Shown piece after piece: positions 56,826 through 64,000 of a DNA stretch of 64,000 nt; the first letter of the stretch is position 1; each line of letters starts with the position of its first letter. Made by a program: the position numbers and the translations under genes. Source of the DNA: Leifsonia sp. C5G2 (GTDB lineage Bacteria; Actinomycetota; Actinomycetes; Actinomycetales; Microbacteriaceae). The stretch lies in assembly GCF_013359685.1 (NCBI RefSeq), contig NZ_JABFMV010000012.1:86876-150875 (forward strand). Direction: 5' to 3'. The notes below the pieces were generated by a model, which saw only the letters and a program-made list of their open reading frames with translations, searched no databases and was not told where the DNA came from.

Positions 56826-57640
56826 CCGACACCGACCACGGGCACGTCGAGCTAAGCGCCGTCACCCTCTCCGACGAGTTCGTCACCTCCGACGCCCCCG
56901 CCTCCCCCGCGGTCGCCGAGTACGCCCTGTGGCTCGGCGACGACTCCCTCGTGCTGGCCCAGCGCCTCGGCGGCTGGATCACGCGCGCGCCCGAGCTGGA
57001 GGAGGACGTCGCCCTCGCCAACATCGCGCTCGACCTGCTCGGCCACGCCCGCAGCCTGCTGCGCTACGCGGGCTCAGCCGACGGCCGCAGCGAGGACGAC
57101 CTCGCCTACTGGCGCGACGAGGGCGACTTCCGTTCGGCGCACCTGTTCGAGCAGCCGAACGGCGACTTCGCGCACACGATCGTGCGCCAGCTCGCCGCCG
57201 CGCACTACCTGTACGCGCTGTACGACCGGCTGCGCGCGTCCACCGACCCCGTGCTCGCCGGGGTGGCCGCGAAGGCGGTGAAGGAGGTCGACTACCACCG
57301 CGACCACGCCGACCAGTGGATGCTGCGCCTCGCCCTCGGCACGGACGAGTCCCGCCGCCGCCTGCTGCGCGCCATGGAGGACCTGTGGCCGTACGTCGAC
57401 GAGCTGTTCGCCGACGAGCCTGTGCTGGAGGAGCTGGACGGCGTCGCCGTGCGCCCCTCCACCCTTCGCTCCGTATTCGACGCCGACACCGCGCCGGTGC
57501 TGGCGGAGGCCGGGCTGGAGCCGCCGCAGGCGTTCCACGCCTCGGGTGGCGGACGTCGCGGCCGGCATTCGGAGCACCTGGCGCCGCTGCTCGCCGAGCT
57601 GCAGGTGCTGGCACGGCAGCACCCGGGGGCGACATGGTGA
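56822..57640 (+). CDS. paaC: phenylacetyl-CoA epoxidase subunit C
   Basis: 272 residues. Ferritin-like structural partner of PaaA without an intact diiron set. LGDDSLVLAQRLGGWITRAP (about 39-58), EEDVALANIALDLLGHAR and EVDYHRDHADQW are conserved. GTG start overlaps the paaB stop. Confidence 0.93.
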   Translation: MTDTDHGHVELSAVTLSDEFVTSDAPASPAVAEYALWLGDDSLVLAQRLGGWITRAPELEEDVALANIALDLLGHARSLLRYAGSADGRSEDDLAYWRDEGDFRSAHLFEQPNGDFAHTIVRQLAAAHYLYALYDRLRASTDPVLAGVAAKAVKEVDYHRDHADQWMLRLALGTDESRRRLLRAMEDLWPYVDELFADEPVLEELDGVAVRPSTLRSVFDADTAPVLAEAGLEPPQAFHASGGGRRGRHSEHLAPLLAELQVLARQHPGATW

Positions 57641-58116
57641 CGCATCACGCCGACGCCGCCCGCGCCTGGTCGGCCGCCGCCGCGGTCGTCGACCCGGAGG
57701 TGCCGGTGCTGAGCATCGACGACCTGGGCGTGCTGCGCGAGGTGACCGTCAGGGACGACGGTGTGGAGGTCGTCATCACCCCCACCTACTCCGGCTGCCC
57801 GGCCATGGATGCGATCCGGGAGGACGTCGTGCGCGCGCTCGCCGCCGCCGGCTTCGGGGACGTACGGGTGCGGCTGGAGCTCTCCCCCGCCTGGACCACC
57901 GACTGGATCAGCGCGAAGGGCCGCACCGCCCTGAAGGAGTACGGCATCGCCCCGCCGTCCGCCACCGGCCCGGTGAGCCTCCGCCTGTCGGTGAAGTGCC
58001 CGCACTGCGGCTCGCTCGACACCCGCGAGGTCGCCCACTTCGGGTCGACCTCGTGCAAGGCGCTGTTCGTCTGCCGCGGCTGCGGCGAGCCGTTCGACCA
58101 CTTCAAGGCGCTCTGA
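57634..58116 (+). CDS. paaD: phenylacetyl-CoA epoxidase assembly subunit D
   Basis: 160 residues. DUF59/MIP18-type domain (DPEVPVLSIDDLGVLREV, then TPTYSGCPAMDAI with Cys) followed by a zinc-ribbon-like end, CPHCGSLDT and CRGCGEPFDHFK. Probably helps Fe-S assembly on PaaE. ATG overlaps the paaC end; a GTG 3 bp later is an alternative. Confidence 0.9.
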   Translation: MVTHHADAARAWSAAAAVVDPEVPVLSIDDLGVLREVTVRDDGVEVVITPTYSGCPAMDAIREDVVRALAAAGFGDVRVRLELSPAWTTDWISAKGRTALKEYGIAPPSATGPVSLRLSVKCPHCGSLDTREVAHFGSTSCKALFVCRGCGEPFDHFKAL

Positions 58117-58118
58117 GG

Positions 58119-59207
58119 ATGGCGCGCGCCCGCTTCCACTCCCTCGCCGTCGCCGACGTGCGGCCGCTCACCGCTGCGAGCGTCGAGGTCACCTTCGCCG
58201 TGCCGGACGACCTGCGCGGCGAGTACGACTACCTGCCTGGGCAGCACGTCGCCCTGCGCGCCCACGTCGGCGGGCGGGAACTGCGGCGCAGCTACTCGCT
58301 GTGCCGCCCGCCGTCGGCCGGGCGCCTGAGCGTCGCGATCAAGCGCGACCTGGGCGGCGCCTTCTCCACCTGGGCGACCAGCGAGCTGCGGCCGGGCGAC
58401 CGGATCGACGTGATGAGTCCGCAGGGGACGTTCACGATCGATCCGGCCCGCACCGCAGGGCGGCACGTCGTCGGCATCGCCGCCGGCTCCGGGATCACCC
58501 CGCTGATGGCGCTCGCAAGCAGCGTCCTCTCCGGCTCGCCCGATTCCCGGTTCACCCTCGTCTACACGAACCGCACGGCGATCGACGTCATGTTCCTGGA
58601 GGAGCTGGCGGACCTGAAGGACCGCTACCCGTCGCGCCTCGCTCTGCACCACGTGCTCTCCCGCGAGCAGCGGTCCGCGCCGCTGCTGTCGGGCCGCATC
58701 GACGAGGACCGGCTGCGGCGGATGCTGGATGCGCTGGTGCCCCCGTCGTCGGTCGACGAGTGGTTCCTGTGCGGCCCGTTCGAACTGGTGCAGCTGTGCC
58801 GCGACGTGCTGGAGGAGTACGGCGTGCCGCGGGACCGCATCCACTTCGAGCTGTTCACCACCGGCGACCCCGTGGAGCCGCGCGGCGACATCGGCCGTCC
58901 GGTGGTGGTGCACGACGGCGAGCGCACCGCCGAGATCGAGTTCACGCTCGACGGGATGACGTCGAGCGTGAGCACGCCGGTCGACGCCAACGAGTCGGTG
59001 CTGAACGCGGCCCTCCGAGTGCGGCCGGACGTCCCCTTCGCCTGCACCGGCGGCGTCTGCGGCACCTGCCGCGCCCGCCTGGTCTCGGGCGACGTGCGGA
59101 TGACGGAGAACTACGCGCTGGAGCCGGAGGAGCTCGAGCGCGGCTACGTGCTGACCTGCCAGTCCCATCCCCTCACCGACCGCGTCGTCGTCGACTACGA
59201 CGTCTGA
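58119..59207 (+). CDS. paaE: phenylacetyl-CoA epoxidase reductase subunit E
   Basis: 362 residues. FAD domain (LRRSYSLCRPPS), NAD(P)H domain (VVGIAAGSGITPLMALAS, FLCGPFELVQ) and a C-terminal plant-type 2Fe-2S domain (PFACTGGVCGTCRARL, and Cys in VLTCQSHP). Passes electrons from NADPH to the PaaA diiron site. ATG 2 bp after the paaD stop. Confidence 0.94.
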   Translation: MARARFHSLAVADVRPLTAASVEVTFAVPDDLRGEYDYLPGQHVALRAHVGGRELRRSYSLCRPPSAGRLSVAIKRDLGGAFSTWATSELRPGDRIDVMSPQGTFTIDPARTAGRHVVGIAAGSGITPLMALASSVLSGSPDSRFTLVYTNRTAIDVMFLEELADLKDRYPSRLALHHVLSREQRSAPLLSGRIDEDRLRRMLDALVPPSSVDEWFLCGPFELVQLCRDVLEEYGVPRDRIHFELFTTGDPVEPRGDIGRPVVVHDGERTAEIEFTLDGMTSSVSTPVDANESVLNAALRVRPDVPFACTGGVCGTCRARLVSGDVRMTENYALEPEELERGYVLTCQSHPLTDRVVVDYDV

Positions 59208-59222
59208 AACAGGAGGCTTCGC

Positions 59223-59993
59223 GTGATCGACCTGGACATCGCCGACGACATCGCCCACGTCACCCTCAACGCGCCGTGGAAGCTGAACGCGCTCGGGCCC
59301 GACGACCTCCGCGACCTCGCCTCCGCCTACGACGACGCGGCCGCCGCGGGCGTGCGCGCCCTCGTGCTGCGCGGAGAGGGCCGCGCCTTCTGCGCCGGCC
59401 GCGACATCGCCGGGGTCGACCCCGCGACGGACGACGTCAGCGGCTACCTCGACCGCCTCGTCACGCCCCTGCTGCACCGAATCGCCGACTTCCCCGCCCC
59501 CACGTTCGCCGCCGCCCAGGGCGCGTGCCTCGGCGTCGGCCTCGGCCTCCTGGTCGCCACGGACGTCGTCTACGTCGCCGACGACGCCAAAGTGGGCTCG
59601 CCGTTCGCGGCGCTCGGCGCCACGCTCGACTCCGGGGGCCACTGGCTCCTCGTCTCCCGCCTCGGCCCCCACCGCGCCCTCGACCTCATCTACTCCGGCC
59701 GGCTCCTCTCCGGTGCGGAGGCGGTCTCGGGCGGCCTGTTCTCCCGGTCCCTCCCGTCCGACCAGCTGGGCGCGGCCGTCGACGCTGCCGCCCACGCCGC
59801 GGCGACCGGCGCCACGCAGGCGTTCCTCGCGAGCAAACGCATCGTCGACGCGCTCCGCGACGGCTCCCTCGACCTGTGGGGCTCGGTCGCGGCGGAGAAC
59901 AAGGCGCAGGCGCAGCTGCGCGACACGGAGGACTACCGCGAGGGGTTCGCCGCGTTCCAGGAGAAGCGGACGCCGCGGTTCACCGGGCGGTGA
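59223..59993 (+). CDS. paaG: enoyl-CoA hydratase/isomerase, probable PaaG
   Basis: 256 residues of crotonase fold: VTLNAPWKLNALGPDDLRDL, GRAFCAGRDIAGVD (oxyanion region) and AAQGACLGVGLGLLVATDVV. Several paa clusters place the epoxide isomerase PaaG here, so that role is favoured; it turns the epoxyphenylacetyl-CoA into oxepin-CoA. Typical hydratase Glu residues are not clearly present. GTG start with AGGAGG upstream. Last paa gene before the GC drop. Confidence 0.82.
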   Translation: MIDLDIADDIAHVTLNAPWKLNALGPDDLRDLASAYDDAAAAGVRALVLRGEGRAFCAGRDIAGVDPATDDVSGYLDRLVTPLLHRIADFPAPTFAAAQGACLGVGLGLLVATDVVYVADDAKVGSPFAALGATLDSGGHWLLVSRLGPHRALDLIYSGRLLSGAEAVSGGLFSRSLPSDQLGAAVDAAAHAAATGATQAFLASKRIVDALRDGSLDLWGSVAAENKAQAQLRDTEDYREGFAAFQEKRTPRFTGR

Positions 59994-60118
59994 GTGGGAA
60001 CGCGCGCTACCGCGTAAGCCGAGAATCTTTCTCGCGAGTCGGGGGATGCGGCTCGTCCACGCCGCACGATTGATAGCGCTCCTGTTCGGGAGGATCCCTG
60101 AGGGGAGGTCAGCGTTCG

Positions 60119-60676
60119 TCATGCGGAACCGTCAGCCGCGGCGGTCAGCAGAGCGTAGGCGTCGACGGCTGCTTTCTGAGCCCAAGCGTATTCGGCGTTC
60201 AGGAAGTCACTGGACGTATGGGTCAACCGGATGGGAACCACGATTCTTCGTCCCCGGATCTCGCACGTGAGCAGCCATGCGGTGAAGGCGGGCGGCCCAA
60301 CTGAGCCGGCCTGGAGTGCCCGAACCTCGCTCGGGCGGATGTGGGTCGTCCCCTGGTCCTCACCGTGGCCGTACAACATCCGGATCCCCGACACCGAGAC
60401 CACCACCACGAAGTGGGTGCTCACCCGCGGACGCGGATCGCCCCGAAGAGCGGCGATCTTCCGCACGGCCAGGATGGTGTCGATCCCCCACACGGCATTG
60501 AAGGTCTGATTGGGGCCGTCCAACCGCTCAAGGCGCTCGGCCCGGAAGTGGGTGCCCCGTTTCCACGAGCGGCGCGTGCGCACGGCGTGCCACACCGCCG
60601 GAACGATCACCGCTGCCAGCGGCAGAACAAGCACGAGGCCGACCAGAGCAGGATGGGCGATCGAAGGCTCAGACAC
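60119..60676 (-). CDS. one-helix membrane protein, paralogue P1
   Basis: 185 residues, GTG start. One or two hydrophobic helices near the N terminus (about 10-30), then a globular region. QTFNAVWGIDTILAVRKIA and HTSSDFLNAEYAWA are shared, with small changes, with the protein at 62929-63486 (QTYNAVWGIDTIRAVRRIA, HVSSDFLSADYKWA). No known family motif. The start overlaps the upstream gene's end by 8 bp, so they are cotranscribed. Confidence 0.75.
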   Translation of the reverse strand: MSEPSIAHPALVGLVLVLPLAAVIVPAVWHAVRTRRSWKRGTHFRAERLERLDGPNQTFNAVWGIDTILAVRKIAALRGDPRPRVSTHFVVVVSVSGIRMLYGHGEDQGTTHIRPSEVRALQAGSVGPPAFTAWLLTCEIRGRRIVVPIRLTHTSSDFLNAEYAWAQKAAVDAYALLTAAADGSA

Positions 60677-61250
60677 CCAGTACCTCTAGACGGCCACGGG
60701 AATCAAGAACGTAGGCGACGTCAACCGACATTGTCAGGAGCCCTAACTCACGGATGATCATCGCCGCGCGATCGTCCGCCCACTCGCGGCTCGCGGTCAG
60801 CATCGACGTCTGGCGCGGGCCATTGATGCGGATGGGGAGCTCGTAGGTGTTCCCGCCGACAGTGATTCCGAAAAAGAGAGTCGTGTAGTCCGCGAGACCC
60901 CACGATGTGGTTCCCACCCGCACATCCCGGATAGCGTCGGAGTCGAAGTCCGCGATCGTCTCAGCAGTTCGACCTCGGAGCAAGCGCAGATGACCCTGCG
61001 AAGCTGCGAGTGAGTACACCCGCCCTGTGGGGCCATAGCGCTTCCCATCGCTCCTGCCGATGCGTCGCAACGCCAGGGTCGTGACGAATGCGGCCGTGCA
61101 CGACACGACCACCGCTCCGGGTTGGGCTCGCGAAATGGCGCGACCCTGAAGTCGCAGCACAGACCGCAGCCCGAACAGGTATGCCAGCAGAACTATCGCC
61201 AGGCAGAGTACGAGCGAAAGGCCGATCAGAGCAGTCATGCGATCCGTCAC
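60669..61250 (-). CDS. one-helix membrane protein, unknown (Q1)
   Basis: 193 residues, GTG start that overlaps the previous gene's stop (GTGA). One N-terminal helix (about 7-28), a second hydrophobic stretch (about 45-58), then a beta-rich region (LRLLRGRTAETIADFDSD, then DYTTLFFGITVGGNTYELPI) that looks PH-like. No function assigned. Confidence 0.7.
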   Translation of the reverse strand: MTDRMTALIGLSLVLCLAIVLLAYLFGLRSVLRLQGRAISRAQPGAVVVSCTAAFVTTLALRRIGRSDGKRYGPTGRVYSLAASQGHLRLLRGRTAETIADFDSDAIRDVRVGTTSWGLADYTTLFFGITVGGNTYELPIRINGPRQTSMLTASREWADDRAAMIIRELGLLTMSVDVAYVLDSRGRLEVLGV

Positions 61251-61606
61251 GAGCGACCATCCCCGTCTCGTCGCGGGTACGGTTCACCGGCCGGGCGGAC
61301 CACCTTCCCCGTGCGAGGGTCGCGCTGTTCCAGATGGCGCAACCAGCCGCCCATCGTCGTATATCCCCGCTTGGATTCCCTCACTACGGCCACCCACCAG
61401 AGGCCAACGGCGATCAGCACAAGCGAAGCGCTCACGAGCATCGTCCATACTGCCCAGACCCGCGCGCTCTCGGGCGCGCGGACCATTACCGCGATCAGAC
61501 CGCAGGCTAGACAGACGATGCAGAGCATCGCCAGCACGCCGGCCCACCGCTGAGTCGCTGCAGCTGATGGGTGTGTGGGACGCCTGGAGTCATCGCGACG
61601 TGACAT
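61247..61606 (-). CDS. two-helix membrane protein, unknown
   Basis: 119 residues. Helices at about 20-43 and 52-73, a polar tail (LRHLEQRDPRTGKVVRPAGE). A well-placed GGAGGAG lies before the ATG at 61606. Overlaps the next gene (GTGA). Function unknown. Confidence 0.7.
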   Translation of the reverse strand: MSRRDDSRRPTHPSAAATQRWAGVLAMLCIVCLACGLIAVMVRAPESARVWAVWTMLVSASLVLIAVGLWWVAVVRESKRGYTTMGGWLRHLEQRDPRTGKVVRPAGEPYPRRDGDGRS

Positions 61607-61621
61607 AGAGATCTCCTCCGC

Positions 61622-61726
61622 TCACGATCCGACCGAAGGCGCTGCCGGACGCGCCGATCGCATCCACGACACCTTGATGGCGTCCCTGACCCAACCCGCG
61701 ATTCCCGCCGCTGCGACCGCGCTCAC
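61622..61726 (-). pseudogene. possible remnant of an effector-type C terminus
   Basis: A frame open from a TAG near 61797 to TGA at 61622 reads SSPPAVTDPASSG then SAVAAAGIAGWVRDAIKVSW. The part after GTG at 61726 resembles the C-terminal segment AGASAV...RPIVRDAIDAF of the large protein at the window end. This may be a leftover of a duplicated gene end. The evidence is by-eye similarity only. Confidence 0.35.
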
Positions 61727-61798
61727 CTGATGGCGTGGAGACGAGCCACTTGAGGCAGGGTCGGTGACGGCGGGAGGAGATGATGGCTCTCGCGAAAA

Positions 61799-62227
61799 CT
61801 ATCGGTTCCACGTTCCAAGAAAGCCGTTCTCGTGATCGTCGATGATGTAGCCCAATAGCCGACCCTCTGGGTCGTCTGGCGGTTGCATCAGACACAAAGC
61901 CGCGTATCCCTGCCTATCGCCGGCAAGGATGTTGTCCGAGCCGTACGCGACTCCGGCCGCCGCAAGGGAGGACCGCAAATCACTCAAATCGGTGTCGCGT
62001 GCGCTCAATAGACGATAGTTATGTGGATTGTCAGGGTCATATGCCGCCCAGGACGAGCACAGCATTTCAGCTCGCTCGTCCAACACCCGTGTCTGCTCCA
62101 TGCTTGCGGCGACTGACCTAGCCCCCGACCCAGCCCCACACGCAGTTATCCCAATAAGCACGAACAGCGATACGCCAGCCAACAGGGTTCTAGCAACTGC
62201 GGCGCTCACACGAAATCCCACTTCCAC
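61799..62227 (-). CDS. putative lipoprotein
   Basis: 142 residues, GTG start. Signal peptide with lipobox-like LIGITAC (about 24-30), then a short soluble domain with two cysteines (EMLCSSWAAYDPDNPHNY and YAALCLMQPPDD) that may form a disulfide outside the membrane. No family recognised. Confidence 0.7.
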   Translation of the reverse strand: MEVGFRVSAAVARTLLAGVSLFVLIGITACGAGSGARSVAASMEQTRVLDERAEMLCSSWAAYDPDNPHNYRLLSARDTDLSDLRSSLAAAGVAYGSDNILAGDRQGYAALCLMQPPDDPEGRLLGYIIDDHENGFLGTWNR

Positions 62228-62343
62228 TCTCGCACCATGAAGCGGCGGGGATCGCTGAATGAGTCTGGTTCATCCGGCTGCCGCGTGGTCGTACGAAGAC
62301 GATGCGGCGCCGGCGCTCACGCGGTGACCACGTCTGCGCGTCC

Positions 62344-62889
62344 TCATCGTTGGAACAGCTTCTCTTGTACTCGGCGCGCGATCTCCTGAGTCTGAGAGGC
62401 ATCCATCAGCTCCCACCCAAACCTTGTTTTCCTGCCACCGAACATGAAGAAGACGTCGCCAACCACCCCGTCGAACTCGAGACCGACCTTCATAGCCGGT
62501 TTCGTCAGCACCGGCGTCGCCGGCGCTTCTGCAACGGAAACCGATCTGATCACCGATTTCGGTAGGAGGAAAGCTCGCTGAGGGTGCCTTGACCCCACCC
62601 AACCCTGTATGGAGTCCCCAGCGACGACGACCGAAACATCTACGCGGGACAGATACCTCTGATTCGCCACAAGGCTTCGATCGCGCACAAGGCTTCGAAA
62701 CCTGAACAATTGCTGGCCGACCCTATCGCTCACGTTCTCGACAACGGCGCCCGGAACTGCGAGGACGAACGTGCCCGCATCGACGCCCGCAGCTTCGGCT
62801 TTGAAGATCACGCCCGCGATATCGACCGCCACCAGGACACTACCGATAACAACCGGTACAACATACTTCCAGGCACCCCGGCTTCTCAC
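62344..62889 (-). CDS. one-helix membrane protein, unknown (Q2)
   Basis: 181 residues, GTG start. N-terminal helix (about 9-29), then a beta-rich region (RAFLLPKSVIRSVSVAEA, VGLEFDGVVGDVFFMFGGRK) of PH-like appearance. Layout is similar to Q1 at 60669-61250 but sequence identity is low by eye. Function unknown. Confidence 0.7.
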   Translation of the reverse strand: MRSRGAWKYVVPVVIGSVLVAVDIAGVIFKAEAAGVDAGTFVLAVPGAVVENVSDRVGQQLFRFRSLVRDRSLVANQRYLSRVDVSVVVAGDSIQGWVGSRHPQRAFLLPKSVIRSVSVAEAPATPVLTKPAMKVGLEFDGVVGDVFFMFGGRKTRFGWELMDASQTQEIARRVQEKLFQR

Positions 62890-62928
62890 TCACGTGCCTT
62901 CGTCGGGTCTCGTCGCAGGATACGCGGC

Positions 62929-63486
62929 TTAGCGTCCAAGAGTTGCAGCAACCCTCTCGCCCTCCGTCGCAGCCCATTTGTAGTCAGCACTGAGAAAATC
63001 ACTCGACACATGGCTCAAGCGGACTGGGAGCGCAATCTTCTGCCCCTGGATTGAGCATCTGATCAACCAGCCAGTGCCCGAATATCCGATGGCAGCGGCC
63101 TTCAGGGATTCGAATTCCTCCGCCCAAACAACCGTGAGGCCCTGATCGCCCCGGGCCCCATGAATGAGCCAGAGGCCAGAGGCCGTTGCTGCGACAACGA
63201 AGTGAGGGCTCATCCTCGGGGGAGGGAGGTCACCGCGCAATCGGGCGATTCTGCGGACCGCACGAATCGTGTCGATGCCCCAAACAGCGTTGTAAGTCTG
63301 GCCCACACCCACGAGGCCAGCCACACGCGCTGCCCTGCTGTCCGCTCCGGCCCGCCACATGCGCCGAGAAAATACGGCATGGACAATCGTCGTCCCGATC
63401 ACGAGCGCTAGCGGCAATGTGATGGCCAGAATCGCCAACGGCATACTGCCCGCGTAAGGGAGCGTCGTCTCACTCATCATGGTCAC
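62929..63486 (-). CDS. one-helix membrane protein, paralogue P2
   Basis: 185 residues, clearly related to P1 (60119-60676): helix about 17-38, GQTYNAVWGIDTIRAVRRI, RMSPHFVVAATASG and LSHVSSDFLSADYKWA. A GTG start (63486) overlaps the TGA of the upstream gene. Duplication within one operon suggests a role where variants matter, such as immunity or anchoring, but that is inference. Confidence 0.75.
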   Translation of the reverse strand: MTMMSETTLPYAGSMPLAILAITLPLALVIGTTIVHAVFSRRMWRAGADSRAARVAGLVGVGQTYNAVWGIDTIRAVRRIARLRGDLPPPRMSPHFVVAATASGLWLIHGARGDQGLTVVWAEEFESLKAAAIGYSGTGWLIRCSIQGQKIALPVRLSHVSSDFLSADYKWAATEGERVAATLGR

Positions 63487-64000
63487 CTAACCGCCGGCCA
63501 GATACTTCCCGCACTCTTCCAACCGCTGAGGGCACCGATGAGTGCCCCGAACGCGTCAATTGCATCGCGGACGATCGGTCTCAGGACACCTCTGAGACCG
63601 ATGGTGACAGCGGACGCTCCCGCGGGCACGAGAGCCAATATGGCGTTCACGACACAATCCGCATCGATACCCGTCGCCATGCAACCGAGAATGACGCCCG
63701 CAAGTCCGAGAACTCCTGAGGCCACGGCTGCGATTGGCCCGGCAAGAGGCCCCATGAAGAGAGCTGCCAATCCGAGCGCCCCACTAATCACACCCAGTAT
63801 GTTCCCCCAGAGGGCGAGTTGCTCGCGGATCCGCTTTTGATCCTCTTCAACGTGCCGGTCTTGGACATCACTCTTGCTCTTCGGATCCTTCGGCTCAGGG
63901 TTCTTGGGATCGTCCTTGGTGATAGGTGGTTTCGGCGGTGCAGGGGGTTTGACGTTGTCGTGCGCCTGCACTGGCGGGGCGCCGCATCCCAGCGGCAGTG
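63483..64000 (-). CDS. C-terminal part of a large secreted or membrane protein (runs off window)
   Basis: The frame stays open to the window edge: upstream residues LPLGCGAPPVQAHDN read on from beyond 64000. A Pro/Lys-rich linker (PPAPPKPPITKDDPKNPEPK) and a charged helix precede hydrophobic Gly/Ala helices (WGNILGVISGALGLAALFMG, GAGSAVTIGLRG-like). This layout resembles the C-terminal segments of T7SS-type or other polymorphic effectors, but no toxin motif is visible. A GTG at 63971 is only an internal candidate start. Confidence 0.6.
   Translation of the reverse strand, partial: LPLGCGAPPVQAHDNVKPPAPPKPPITKDDPKNPEPKDPKSKSDVQDRHVEEDQKRIREQLALWGNILGVISGALGLAALFMGPLAGPIAAVASGVLGLAGVILGCMATGIDADCVVNAILALVPAGASAVTIGLRGVLRPIVRDAIDAFGALIGALSGWKSAGSIWPAVR

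Larger units (their letters stand above)
59994..64000. other. lower-GC accessory block at window end
   Basis: From about 60.0 kb the sequence is visibly richer in A/T (for example ATA, TTA-type triplets and TAG/TAA stops are common), and the genes are all on the minus strand and unrecognised. The change starts within 130 bp of the paaG stop, with no tRNA or integrase next to it. Likely acquired or fast-evolving DNA. Confidence 0.6.

Noticed and set aside
61590..61895. 101-codon minus-strand frame
   Set aside because: It overlaps the starts and ends of better genes, has an Arg/Gly-rich composition with no hydrophobic core, and no ribosome site.

Overview
The window is about 64 kb of high-GC DNA with GTG and TTG starts, actinobacterial gene order and class Ic-type ribonucleotide reductase. 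It reads as the chromosome of a Microbacteriaceae-like actinobacterium (Leifsonia-like is my best guess; this is inference from gene order and base composition, not from a marker gene). Most of it is dense, uniform coding sequence. The last ~4 kb (about 60.0-64.0 kb) has visibly lower GC, weaker codon bias and genes I cannot name, and looks like an acquired or fast-evolving locus.

Layout. 0-3.2 kb: start of a 5-formyltetrahydrofolate cyclo-ligase gene, galU, a RimJ-type acetyltransferase, a membrane coiled-coil protein in the position of the mycobacterial Rv0996 (GlpR-like), then tRNA-Ala(CGC). 3.3-8.3 kb: divergent lysE/lysG amino-acid export pair next to a large kinase-aminotransferase fusion, and a DUF3054 membrane protein. 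8.3-15.5 kb: M24 peptidase, acyl-CoA dehydrogenase, an SDR/TetR pair with a perfect operator, an aldo/keto reductase, a DUF559 gene framed by 18-bp inverted repeats, and an MFS transporter. 15.5-20.2 kb: nrdA-nrdB and a rhodanese. 20.4-23.9 kb: polar amino-acid ABC transporter and an SDR. 24.0-32.8 kb: hrpA helicase, acyl-CoA ligase, aldo/keto reductase, small membrane protein, DUF255 protein. 32.9-45.5 kb: a LacI-controlled, tightly overlapping operon with a sugar ABC transporter, two ADP-ribosylglycohydrolases, a ribokinase-like kinase, a TIM-barrel/FGE-like fusion, a CoA transferase, a CoA-ester lyase and an esterase. 45.5-49.3 kb: assorted single genes (RibD-like reductase, class IV aminotransferase, acylphosphatase, methyltransferase). 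49.5-60.0 kb: phenylacetate degradation genes, paaJ-paaF-paaH, paaI, paaZ, a TetR regulator, and paaABCDE-paaG. 60.1-64.0 kb: a minus-strand operon of paralogous one-helix membrane proteins, a lipoprotein and the C-terminal part of a large protein that runs off the window.

How the genes work together. The paa block supplies the epoxidase (PaaABCDE), isomerase/hydratases, ring-opening PaaZ, and the beta-oxidation steps to acetyl-CoA and succinyl-CoA; two similar palindromes in front of paaJ and paaA suggest one TetR controls both halves. No phenylacetate-CoA ligase is seen. The LacI operon looks like an uptake and cleavage route for a ribosylated or glycosidic compound whose aglycone passes through CoA chemistry; this exact combination is not one I recognise.

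The most notable points are: (1) the redox-active CxxC tail expected at the NrdA C terminus is present but out of frame, as a 25-codon overlapping ORF; (2) NrdB has Phe instead of the radical Tyr, with ligand spacing matching Chlamydia class Ic enzymes; (3) the DUF559 gene sits exactly between two convergent genes inside 18-bp perfect inverted repeats; (4) long palindromes with a shared arm lie at distant convergent gene ends; (5) the ADP-ribosylglycohydrolase operon; (6) the terminal paralogous locus, which may be an effector/immunity-type system.
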